Source: Ochotona curzoniae (taxonomy: Eukaryota; Chordata; Mammalia; Lagomorpha; Ochotonidae). Taken from it: DNA of 64,000 nt. The stretch covers positions 1,488,001 to 1,552,000 of the forward strand of contig NW_024465746.1 in the NCBI RefSeq assembly GCF_017591425.1. The letters run 5' to 3'. Under the pieces are notes generated by a model. The model was not told the origin of the DNA, searched no databases, and worked only from the letters and a program-made list of their open reading frames with translations. A program made the position numbers and the translations under genes. Below are positions 32,715 to 43,755 of this stretch, one piece after another; the stretch's first letter is position 1; each line of letters starts with the position of its first letter.

Positions 32715-34330
32715 AATTCAAGTTTTAATCTCAAAATACATGAGTTGTCCTTTTTGCTATCATCCAATTGTTATTTTTATTCACACGTCAAGAGCAGTGA
32801 CGAACCTGTGGACACAACACCCAGGGAAGGGCACAACCAGCAAAAAGGGACCACAAATGGAGACCTCTCTAATTTAAAAGCTAGACCCTGGGAATGGCTG
32901 TGTTTTTCAAAATGTACCCATGCAACAATCAAAGACAAGGCTGGCAGGGTGAGGTTGGCAACATAACCACGATGAGCAGCGGGTGACCCAGGCTCCTGTC
33001 CTTGAAGACGGGAACGCTGTGGCCACACCCAGCTGACCTGACACAGGCATGTGGGGGTGCGGGGATCAACACCACAGCAGGCTGAATACTGCTGTGGTTG
33101 GTGAGGGTCCTGTGTATGTGGTTATGTAAGGAGACAGTCCTATTTGTAGGAAACACCATGGCGGTCGGAGGTAATACAAGCTGTTGGTAGAGGTAACCGA
33201 CCCTTGAATGACTTTAAGTGTGGGTGTGTATAAATAAGGATGTATAGAATATGAACATGCACATAGAAGCACTGTCACCATTACAGAAACACGTGTATAT
33301 ATATATGAATATGAATGCATACATATAAAATGCATTTGCATCTGTGTGCATAAGGAGAAAGCGGAAGCAATGACAAGGCAATGGAGCCAAATAGTAACAA
33401 TGACTGAAATGTCTAAAGGAGTGTGGGTGTGCGGGGTACCGTTCTTGTACTTTATTTTATAATTTCAAAAATCTTCTCCTGGTAAGAATGAGTTCTTTTT
33501 TTGTTCATTGACTTATAAAATCACCAGGCTGATTTGCATCGTAATATTTACAACGAGTGTTAATTACATATTTGATGTTGTATCTAAGTTTAGAAAGCTT
33601 ATGCAGTTGTCTCTGGGGAGTGGGACATGGGCATTATTTACTATTTCTGCCCTCTGTGCAGGGGGTACCTTTCGAGACTCCCAGAGGGCACCCGAGCCGT
33701 GGGTAGCGCCAACCTCAGAGAGTCTCCTTGACTTGTAGCAGGAAGCCTCCACTTTGTTACACCTAGTCCTGGCTTAGCCTCGCTGACCACTCAGAGTGCT
33801 TCCAACACTTACAGCAAGGCCAATTCGTCCTACCCAAGACCTAGTCCATAAGCAAGTGTTGGACCGTCCGTGCAACGTACTGAATGCCGTATCAGACATG
33901 AAAACCAGCAAGGTCATACGGGAACATTCTTGCAAAGCTGAAAGCTTGGCACCAAAGGACCAACTGTGCTGCTGCTGCTGCTGCAGTCTGCTCTGTGCCC
34001 TGTGGCACCTGCACACAGGGCATCCGTCCACGCAGTCCTGCAGTGCGAGTCCCTGCGGGAAGGAAGGGTTCCTTCCACAACAGCAGTACGAGCCCTTGCC
34101 AGTCCCTCTGCTCACACACAGAGCTTGGCCACCACAGGCAGGTAGTGGCCACAGCACAGGCACAACCAACAAAGCGAAGATTCATTTCCCAGGTGGGCGG
34201 GTGATGGCAGAGGGCAAGATTTCATCATGCTACTCAGTACAATCCAAGAGTTAAAGTTTACACTGTTTCTAGAATTTTCTGTGGAATGTTTTCAGACCTC
34301 AGTTAACCATGGGCAACTGAGACTTCAAAA
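32715..34330. other. Intergenic, no gene recognised
   Basis: About 1.6 kb with no recognisable gene or SINE. A short TA-rich patch lies at 33290-33312. A (CTG)6-type run near 33966-33984 explains the Q-, L- or C-rich frames around 33774-34254. Confidence 0.5.
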
Positions 34331-34340
34331 AGTAAAACCA

Positions 34341-34660
34341 GGGCCTGGCGTGGTAGCCTAGTGACTACCCTTATGGGTCCTTATGGGCACTGGCTCATGT
34401 CCTGGCAGCCGTACTTCTCTTCCATTTCTCTGCCTGTGTCCTGGGAAAGCAGTCGAGGACCACCCAAAGCCTTGGGAATCCTGCACCTGTGTGGGAGGCC
34501 CGGAAGAAGCTCCTGGCTTCCGGCTTCGCATCAGTTCAGCTCCAACCATTGTAGCAGCTTGGGAAGTGAACCAGCAGACGGAAGATATCTTTCAGCTTCT
34601 CCCTCTCTCTGTTTCTGACTTTCCAACAAAAATAAATGTATCTTTTAAAACAACAACAAA
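34341..34660 (+). mobile_element. CSINE, plus strand
   Basis: The head GGGCCTGGCGTGGTAGCCTA has a rearranged or deleted next segment (ACTACCCTTATGGGTCC). The body 'tgcctgtgtcctgggaaagc' follows, and the tail AACAAAAATAAATG. Flanking AAAGTAAAACCA and AAAGTAAGACCA form a likely TSD. Confidence 0.9.
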
Positions 34661-34784
34661 AAAGTAAGACCATGGGTCAGGAGGAATCTCCTGTGACCAG
34701 CTATTGTTACCCTCTTATTCAGGAAATAAACTCAACAACAAACTCAATACTGCATATTAACGTTCACAGGTGGTTTATCTAAAA

Positions 34785-34925
34785 TTCACTTCCTGCTAAT
34801 GCATACCCTGGGAGCCAGCTCCCGCACTTCCTCCCTGACGCCCACGTGGGAGCCCCAGGTGGAGCGCCAGTTTGGTCAGACTGACCTAGCCCTGGCTGCT
34901 ACAACAAATTAAACTGTCAAGATTT
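34785..34925 (+). mobile_element. Partial old CSINE, plus strand
   Basis: 'cacttcctgctaatgcatac', 'tgacgcccacgtgggagccc' and 'gacctagccctggctgctac' match the old CSINE order. It is truncated and lies directly left of an oppositely oriented CSINE. Confidence 0.65.
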
Positions 34926-34937
34926 TTAAATGTTTCT

Positions 34938-35195
34938 AAAAGATTTATTTTAACTGAATGACAGATCTTCCCCATTGACTAGTTCACTCCCCAAATGGCT
35001 GTAATGGCCAGAGCTGAGCCAGTTCAAAGCTGGGAGCCAGGAGCAGCTGCAGGGTCTCCCACATCGCCTTGGCAGGCCAGCTGCAGGGAGCTGGATCAGA
35101 AGTGAGATAGATGGGTCTAGAACCAGCCTCTGTCAGGAATGCCAGCGTCACGAATGGAAGATTGTAGTCAACTATGTCACGGCGCCAGTCCCAAA
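34938..35195 (-). mobile_element. Old CSINE, minus strand
   Basis: 'aagatttattttaactgaat' tail, 'agttcactccccaaatggct', 'agctgagccagttcaaagct' and the head 'actatgtcacggcgccagtc'. With the fragment to its left it forms a head-out pair of old SINEs. Confidence 0.8.
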
Positions 35196-35199
35196 ACTT

Positions 35200-37590
35200 G
35201 GTTGAAAGTTTTTGTGCTATTTTGTTCCTTGATGAAAGGCCAGAGTAATGCTGATTTTTAAATCTCTTGCTGTCTTAGAACATTACAAGGCTGTGAAAGA
35301 GTATAAATCAGAAGCATAGCTGGGAAGAGGCTCCATCATTTGTTCAGGGGCAGAGTTGAGATCCCACCCATCAACCCTCCCGAATCCACGCTGTTGACCC
35401 GCCGCCTCTGCGGGCGCTGCATGCCAAGCCTTCGCCAAGAGTCAGACAGTGTCTTCAGCCGCAGAGCTGGTTAGACTCCGAAAGCAAATTTTAAGCCAAA
35501 TATCCATTGTCTGGATATCATATTAACTTTCAACTCGAACAATCAGACAACTACTCAATTTTCCACACTGTTTGTTCACACTACTTATGAAATTTCTCCA
35601 GCTCTGCCCCATGGGCCTGCCCCTCTAATCTCCTCCCACATCCAATGAATAGCTAGTTATTATCCTAGTTACAGAAGAAGCCGGGCTGCACAGAAACAAG
35701 CCACTGGAGCTACATCCCGCAAAATGAGAGCTGGAATTACATCCTTCAGTTCCATCCCAGCCTGAAGGTTTGCTTCCCACAGGGCTCACGCACGCCCAAC
35801 ACTCGAAACGATATGCTATATGTTGCATATCGTTGTTGCTATGGCTGACAATCTAAGCTGACTGATAGTCCAAAAGTTGACTGGTAGTCCAACTACTAAG
35901 AGCCACAAGTTCAAAACACCTTTCGAGACCGTACTACTACAGTCACACCTCAACCCCCGACCGCGAGGTGTGGTGTGTCTTGGTAAGCTTTAGGTGTGTT
36001 ACTCCTTGCTCTTCAAGGCTTTCAGAACTGGAGATTTTCACTGCACACTCTTGGTCCTTAACAGAAAAAAAGAGGCCAAAGTAATTTCATTCCTACAGCA
36101 TACATTATGTGACTTTCATGTGTCATTACACCCCCAGTCACAATTTCCTGAGACAGCAGGGGTGTGATCAAGGGTTGAAATAGGACCAAGACTTGGATCC
36201 TAGTTGGAGAACAGATTTATCTGTGTTGGATTCAAAAGCTATTTTGAGAATGAGGCAGTGTGTGTGCACCTGCTATACATATGTAATCCATAAGAGCAGC
36301 TCTTACTGCGCTTCAAGCTTCAAGTCTATATCAGGGTCTTTCCCCTCCTGTCAATACAATACCCTAGACCTCTACATTCAAACTCCCTGTCATCTAATCT
36401 TACCCCACAAAACTCCACCTCTCCCCAACACAGAGGAAGCACTTGGTAGCTAATACATGCATATCTCAACCACAGTTCCCAACTTGGTAATACAGATCAC
36501 ACAAGTAGCATACTAGCATATAAACCAAGCAGAGAGAATTGTAGGTGAAGCTTCTCCACTCCAGAAAATCATTGACAGGTGTAATTGCAGTATTGCATTG
36601 CACATCTTGAATTTTCTTAAATAGAAATCCCAGATTTTCAAAACATGGGAAAGCCGTGTCACACCAACACAGACAGACATGGACCCGCAGTCCACAGCAC
36701 ATGCAGAGATACAGGGAGCAACAATGGGCAGGGCCTGAAGGTGACTTCACCTCTCCTTGGACGCGCTTCACTGTGAGAACACACAGATGAGCTATTAACA
36801 TAGTGACACATGGCAAGTCTACACTTCAGGCAGCTGAGGCCCATGTCTTCTGGTCAGGACTCACACACAAGACTCCTAGGGTGATCAGCATCAGAACCAG
36901 GAAAGAGAACAGCTCCAGCGTCCCAGCATGCAAGCACTGGCAGACGGCGTTAACACGCGGTGGCCGACAGCACTGCTGGGGTGAGCAGCAGCTGCAGCCG
37001 CAGCGGCAGGGGCTCTGCTGGACCTGATGTCAGAATCTCAACTCCAGCATCGGCAGCAATAAAAAACATCATTGCAATGGCCCCAGACAGAAGCACAGAA
37101 GAAAATGGTGCTAGTTTAAGGGACACACGACACCTCGGAGGAATTACTTTGTCTAAGTCAGTAAAGGAAAAAAAAAATTACACCTAGACAAATAATATAG
37201 AATAACGTACAAGTTTGGGGTGGCATTCTAGAGATAAATACAAATATACTATAGATTGTAATAAACACACAACACATGGACAAGAATGGCTAATATCAAC
37301 TTGTCGCGTTTGACCAAAAGTGGCTTGTTTTGATGGCTTGTTCCTTAGAAGAGCTAAAGTAAACGTGGCAAAGTTTGGGAGGATTGTCTTAAGCAGAAAA
37401 AGCAAGTCCAGGAAAGGTGAGGGCTCTCCCTGCTGTGTGGCCGCCGTCACGCAGCTCACTCCCACGCTCCTGGGGGCTGGAGATGCTGGGCACATTTGCG
37501 AGCACCTGCAACGCACATCTTGGAACTAGAAGCGCAGGCAGGCGTGTGGGTCCAGCAGGTAAGGTCAGGGCTAGCACACCCTCCTGTCTC
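35200..37590. other. Intergenic, no gene recognised
   Basis: About 2.4 kb without a clear gene or SINE. A perfect 9-bp inverted repeat lies at 35808-35833 (ACGATATGC, 8-base loop, GCATATCGT). The right part is GCAGC-rich around 36960-37020. Its position suggests sequence just past the VAPA transcription unit. Confidence 0.5.
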
Positions 37591-37594
37591 CCAC

Positions 37595-37800
37595 AGTGCC
37601 TAGGGTCAAGAGTTTGCTCTGCTCCGAGTTCAAACTTCCTGCTAATGCAGATCTTCAGTTGGGTTTCTTTCACCCCGCAGTGGAGATTTGGACTGAACCC
37701 CTGACTTCAACTCTCCCGTCCCCCAGGGAGCCGCTGGAAGAGGAGCCAGCACATGGGAAGCCCGCTTACCTATCTCACTCTCTCCAAGGAAACACATACA
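37595..37800 (+). mobile_element. Degraded old CSINE
   Basis: 'cctagggtcaagagtttgct', 'gttcaaacttcctgctaatg' then 'cagatcttcagttgggtttc' resemble the head and middle of older CSINEs. The rest is weak. It is the first SINE-like sequence met going leftward from the VAPA stop codon. Confidence 0.5.
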
Positions 37801-38215
37801 GTAACAGGTGGAAAGTATTAACCTTAAATACTTTTAAAATGACTTGTGGAAATGTTCACTTCTGCACAGATGTTACAAGGCGTGTTCAATACTGAAGTCT
37901 GACCTGACATCATTGTAATGAACACATCACATTGTTGGCATTTCACAGGTGACTTTCAGTACACTCCAATGTGTTCCTCCTCCTAAACTGCCATTCACTT
38001 ACCACCTACAACAGGAGCACTTTACCCAACTACAAATGTTCTTCTGGTCATTCCTCTTTGCAGAATTATCTTAGTAGAAAATCATACCTTAAAATAATAT
38101 CCCCAGTTGAAGAATTCCAGGATGATCCCACAGTACAAGGGCACCTCCCTTCCAGACATGACTCACTAACTCAATGCATTGAACAGAATCATTAAACTGC
38201 TAAAAGAAAGTTAAT

Positions 38216-38221
38216 TTTATT
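38216..38221 (-). terminator. Candidate distal VAPA poly(A) signal
   Basis: AATAAA on the minus strand, with a second AATAAA about 70 nt upstream in the transcript (38287-38292) and a T-rich TTTCTTTTAG downstream. It lies at the left edge of the SINE-free block that follows the VAPA stop codon. Poly(A) use cannot be decided from sequence alone. Confidence 0.3.
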
Positions 38222-38470
38222 CCAATTTTATCATACAACTCCAATGGCAAGGTACACAGAAGTATTCAAATAACATTGCAAACAATTTTATTCTCAAGCA
38301 TTTTTAAAGGTATGGTTTCTCAAGTGAAGTTATCTCCCTAAATTTAATTCCAAGTTGCTTCATACACTTTTAGATATTTAACTACATATTACATAGATAC
38401 ACACACTGGATGACAACAGCACACAAGGCAAAATCTGTCCTCCCGATACTAGACTGATGCCTCCCCCATG

Positions 38471-39718
38471 GCCTTCTAACCCTCACCTCCACTGCCTTCC
38501 TAATCCTCACCTCCACTGCCCTCTAACCCTCACCTCCACTGCCTTCTAACCCTCACCCCCACTGCCTTCCAACCCTCACCTCACTGCCTTCTAACCCTCA
38601 CCTCCACTGCCTTCTAACCCTCACCTCCACTGCCTCCCTAACCCTCACCTCCATTGCCTTCCAACCCTCACCTCCACCGCCTTCTAACCCTCACCTCCAC
38701 TGCCTTCTAACCCTCACCTCCACTGCCTTCTAACCCTCACCTCCACTGCCTCCCTAACCCTCACCTCCATTGCCTTCCAACCCTCACCTCCACCGCCTTC
38801 TAACCCTCACCTCACTGCCTTCTAACCCTCACCTCACTGCCTTCTAACCCTCACCTCCACTGCCTTCCAACCCTCACCTCCACTGCCTTCTAACCTTCAC
38901 CTCCACTGCCTTCCTAACCCTCACCTCCACTGCCTTCCAACCCTCACCTCCACTGCCTTACTAACCCTCACCTCACTGCCTTCCAACCCTCACCTCCACT
39001 GCCTCCCTAACCCTCACCTCCATTGCCTTCCAACCCTCACCTCCATTGCCTTCCAACCCTCACCGCCACTGCCTCCCTAACCCTCACCTCTACCGCCTTC
39101 TAACCCTCACCTCCACTGCCTTCTAACCCTCACCTCCACTGCCTTCTAACCCTCACCTCCACTGCCTCCCTAACCCTCACCTCCATTGCCTTCCAACCCT
39201 CACCTCCACTGCCTTACTAACCCTCACCTCACTGCCTTCTAACCCTCACCTCACTGCCTTCTAACCCTCACCTCCACTGCCTTCCAACCCTCACCTCCAC
39301 TGCCTTCTAACCCTCACCTCCACTGCCTTCCTAACCCTCACCTCCACTGCCTTCCAACCCTCACCTCCACTGCCTTACTAACCTTCACCTCCACTGCCTT
39401 CCAACCCTCACCTGCACTGCCTTCCAACCCTCACCTCCACTGCCTTCTAACCCTCACCTCCACTGCCTTCCTAACCCTTACCTCACTGCCTTCCAGCCCT
39501 CACCTGCACTGCCTTCCTAACCCTCACCTCCACTGCCTTCTAACCCTCACCTCCACTGCCTTCCAACCCTCACCTCCACTGCCTTCCAACCCTCACCTCC
39601 ACTGCCTTCCAACCCTCACCTCCATTGCCCTCTAACCCTCACCTCCACTGCCTTACTAACCTTCACCTCCACTGCCTTCTATTCCTCACCTCCACTGCCT
39701 TCCAACCCTCACCTCCAG
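38471..39718. repeat. 23-24 bp minisatellite with telomere-like core, about 50 copies
   Basis: The unit on the plus strand is CTGCCTTCTAACCCTCACCT followed by CCAC. Common variants are TTCCAACCCT, TTCCTAACCCT, TTACTAACCCT, CCTCCCTAACCCT and a 2-base-shorter CACCTCACTG form. On the VAPA transcript strand each full unit carries GTGGAGGTGAGGGTTAG, containing the telomere-type GGGTTAG. Order is not random: a block of variants at 38811 recurs at about 39228, giving a higher-order period of about 417 bp. There are no unique spacers, so it is not CRISPR-like. Confidence 0.97.
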
Positions 39719-42700
39719 GTCACAGGAATGTACTAACAGCAGCAACTTCGGTGCTCAGGCTGTACAACACACTGCCATTACTTTCCCTCTTAATCCATAT
39801 ATATTTTTTAAACTTACGTCACTAAAGAATATCTCCTTCCTCTAACCCCACATCACCCCAAAAACATTTTCTGCATAACCCCTTATTCTCTGTAGAACTA
39901 TAAACAGAATTCAGACTACAATTTTAAAAAGCAAGTATCTGCTTTCAAGAACCATTTAAGCCCAGGGGAGCATGCTGAGAATACAAAAGGCCACACTCTC
40001 TGTCAATCCTACAGCACTTCTTACAACACAAGTATGTTTGTTCACAAATGTCCACTTGACTTACAGCGTGAGGTCAGTTACGGGTTTCCCTTCACTTCTT
40101 TGTAAAAATAAAAATTTGAAAATCTAATCCCCCCAATTCAGTACTTGACCTGAGAGATAGTCAGCAGCACCACTCAACTGCCTTCCATGCCATTGGAGTA
40201 AGCTTAGCCTCCAACCTGCCCCGTCCCACACTGCAGGCAAGCACACATCTAGGTCACATGTGCCCTCTGGGGACCACGTGTGTTAACACAAAACTAAGAC
40301 CTGGCATTGATCAGCACATTGGAAATTTGTACTTGGAAGTGACCTACATTGACAGTCTAAGAAACGTATGACAGACCAGTTTCCTTGCTGGGTCATCACT
40401 CTGCATATCTGGAAAATGCTAACTGAAAGCAAAGTCCACAAACTTTCTCAATTCCTTATTTCTGTACTTACAGCTCCTGTTTATTTACAAGTAAAAAATC
40501 TGCCCTTGTTATTTTTGCAGCATCAACCTTACAGCTTCTGCATGAAGCACTAGCGACAGGCAACTCCTGCGATTTACAAGTAAACGAAGACTCTGAAGTT
40601 TCTCTGTACTGCCAAAGTCTTCATTCTGTCCTGTATGCGTCCTGGGCATTTACAAGGGTAACAAGCAGCTTGTGGCTGTTGGATGAGAATGACCGGAACC
40701 TTGTGTCTTAAAAATGCCATGTCGTTGCTCCACCCCAGTGCAACTAGGTTAGTAGTTCTGGGAGACCTGCTTAGGTGCCAGTTACCGCGTGCAAGCCCGG
40801 GGTGAGTTAATGAACGTACTGCAGCAGTTGATAACCACTGCAAAAAACTCGATTATGCAGTAGCATGCCCTGGACCTCCTTTCCACATGGAAAAACATGG
40901 GAATAACTAGAAAACAAAAACCTTTCCAAAGAAACGCACGAATGAGGACATGCCTAACAGAAAGAGGAAATATCTGGAAGCTAGGCCATTCAAGTGATAG
41001 AAAATGTCCGCAACCTTAATGCTGTAAAAATGAAGCACTCTGTGGTCACTTAAACACTTGGTTTTTAAGTCAAAAACATAGAATACAAAGTTGTAGTTTC
41101 CAATTACACTTAAGCATTAATATTATAGGAAAATAAACCAAATGTATGTGTGTAGTGGAGAACTTTGTATTTTGTAAGCTGCCTAAAATACACTATTTCT
41201 ACCACCAGAAATCAAAGACAAAAACTTTTTTTCCCTTACCCTACTAAGTCCCACATTTCCAGTGCTACAAATATTTCAATGACAATGTCAAAGCCACTAC
41301 AACTAGTAAGACTGGGAGACGTAGGGGGCTGAGGATGCACATCGCAGCTGGCTCCTGTACAGGAATCGCCCGTCAGCTGTCCTCAGCCCTGCACCAGCGA
41401 GAGCGCGGTCAGAACTGCGGCTGACCATCAACAACCAACGGTGAGCACCGTGGAAGCCGTCACACACCGCGGGACCAAGGGGCCTCATCGCTGCAAGGAA
41501 AACGACACTTCACCACGTTTCCAAACAGTTTATTTATTCACATAACCCCTCCTTGCAACCTACAAAATAAAGATCATTTATTTACCTTCCAACTTTTGTT
41601 TAATTCATAAACTAAGCACTGGTCTTTCCCTAACTCTGGTAAAGGTCTATTTGTTCAAATCTACACAGACACACCAAAATTGTTGAATGGGGATGTGCAA
41701 AAACACTCCAGGAAAATTATTCCCTAGATCGAGCCTACAGTGGCAGATCACCTGTGGGGAAACATAACCTTTGTCAAATGTTTAACCTGTTGAGATTTGT
41801 TTTCAAAGTGGTACCTACCCAAAGATTATAGTTGCAGAACATTGCTAGACCAGATAAGCTCAATTTTAAAGAAATTCTGACCTACGATACCTAGAGGAAT
41901 TTCTACATGTGATACAAATTTTCCAAAGTCCTTTTCATAAATGGTCACACAGCACACAATCGGGGCACATTTTTCAAACATACGATTCAGTGCTATTTAA
42001 AAAGCTAGCGTCCCCTGTGGAAGTAAGGTCAGTCACTTAAAAGGGCATTTCAGTACTAGCAAGTGTATTCCCTGCTTACATATAGCAGCAAGCAGGCAGA
42101 AAAAAGCAACAATCTCTACACACAGAAGGAATGAAGACAATTTAATCCATGTATTACTATTACAGCTGGACTCCTTCCAAGTGTTAATTACTAGCAGTAA
42201 GATAATGATTGCATTTCATACAATTAAATGACTCTTACAGAATCTGAACATGCTGACATGTAAAAGCCCATATGTACTTTCAAGAAGTACCCAGACTACA
42301 ACCTACCTCAAAACCAGTGCTGCATAATGCATTTTATAAAGTGCCTACCTAAAAACAAGTGTTCTGTAAGGCTTATTCCTTACCAACACGGGTAGCACTG
42401 CTAGCCTAAACAATAAAGTCAGACGCACACGACACCTGTTACACTACCTAGTGACGGGGAATTTCATGAACTTACTAGCACCTTGTATTCGTTACACTTC
42501 AGTCATCTGTCAGAGAAAGATGAGAAGGACAAAGTCATTGGTCACAAATTCCCAACTTGCTTATTAATTACCAAAATGACTTACATCAAATCGGGGACAA
42601 AAAATGCAGCTGCTTTTAACTATTTTTATGAGCTATCAAGTCATACAAATTGTCAGGCTGGTTAAAAGGTAGTTGAGCAACAAGGAGAGTCAGCCTTAGG

Positions 42701-43007
42701 AAATGCTGGCAGAGCAGTCCCCGCTGCAGAGAACCCAGCACCCCAACACTCCTGGCATCACTTGGCTGTATTTCTTACAAACAGAGCAGGATTTCCCAAA
42801 ATACCAAAAGTAGTTTAAAACATGATCAATTCCTTTCCTTAATACAACGAGAACTTCTAACTACAAATACTAGAATATCGAAAAGGGTTTTAATGAAAAA
42901 TAAGAATGATAAATTTCAAATTTCCATACACAGTGGACACCCTGATTCCCCCCTCCCAATGACACAACAGACACAAACAAGCTATCGAGCAAGAATCTGT
43001 TAACAGT

Positions 43008-43013
43008 TTTATT
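43008..43013 (-). terminator. Candidate proximal VAPA poly(A) signal
   Basis: AATAAA on the minus strand inside an A-rich context, about 590 nt after the stop codon. A second AATAAA lies upstream at 43326-43331. Use of either would give a short-UTR mRNA. Confidence 0.35.
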
Positions 43014-43596
43014 TTTTTTTTATGTTAAATACCATGGGACAGGATTGTAAGGATGAAAAACTCAGTCAACAATTGCCTCACAAGGGATAAGAAAAATTCT
43101 GCCATGATATTAGCAAAGGTAAAGGAGAAAATTTACACTGTAAGAGGCACCATTTCCCCACAGAACACCTTGGCATTTCCTGGATGAGTGGGATTACAAT
43201 CTGAATAAATCATATTTCAAGAGGTGACAGCAACAGATAAATTTTAAAGGGATTATTAAAATAACATTTACAAGACTCTGAACAATTCGTGAACTCTTAT
43301 TAAAACCACAAAGAAAGAACAATTCTTTATTTATGAATTTCATAAAGGACTGAGTGTGCAACTGACATCTGCTAGTGATGATCTGATAATATACAATTTG
43401 TCCAGTAGCCGAACAGTTTGTTTTTATTGTGTTTTCTAACCGTAAGAGATCATTGAAGGCAAAGCCTATATGACGCTGTACACACAAAAAAAATGGTCAC
43501 TGCGGGCCGTACTACCAGTGAAATGGTAGGTAAACAAATCTTTTCTGGTCAAGAGGAAAAAAAAAAAAAAAGAAATAGCTCTCTGCATGCTTCACT

Positions 43597-43755
43597 CTAC
43601 AAGATGAACTTCCCCAGAAAGAATCCGATGAAGATGGCCGCGATGACGACGAGCAGCGAAGGGAGAGGACTGGTGACGTTCTCTCTGAAGGACGCGGCTG
43701 AGGGCGAGCCTGGCTTCTCCGAATGTGCTACCTTTCTGAGCCTTAGGCCTTCATC
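43597..43755 (-). CDS. VAPA: VAPA exon 6 (last coding exon): linker and tail anchor
   Basis: Starts [17 protein letters not shown] after a strong acceptor (TTTTCTCCTCCCCAG), continues the coiled-coil end and a Ser/Pro-rich linker, and ends with the transmembrane segment [20 protein letters not shown] then IL and TAG. This is the C-terminal ER anchor, which in VAPs also supports dimerisation. It has 52 codons plus stop. Confidence 0.97.
   Translation of the reverse strand, partial: DEGLRLRKVAHSEKPGSPSAASFRENVTSPLPSLLVVIAAIFIGFFLGKFIL

Larger units (their letters stand above)
38200..43596 (-). other. VAPA: VAPA 3' UTR (proximal part firm, distal extent uncertain)
   Basis: Non-coding sequence following the VAPA stop codon. 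The first 600 bases are AT-rich, with AATAAA signals at 43326-43331 and 43008-43013. For more than 5 kb there is no CSINE, in contrast with the rest of the window, which suggests a long 3' UTR under constraint. I recall human VAPA having a multi-kilobase 3' UTR. If the UTR reaches the candidate signal near 38.2 kb, it includes the minisatellite at 38471-39718. The distal limit is an inference. Confidence 0.45.

Noticed and set aside
38471..39718. Regular repeat array considered as CRISPR or as a true interstitial telomere
   Set aside because: Units are tandem with no unique spacers, in mammalian sequence, so it is not CRISPR. Only one GGGTTAG per unit rather than continuous TTAGGG, so it is telomere-like but not an interstitial telomeric repeat.
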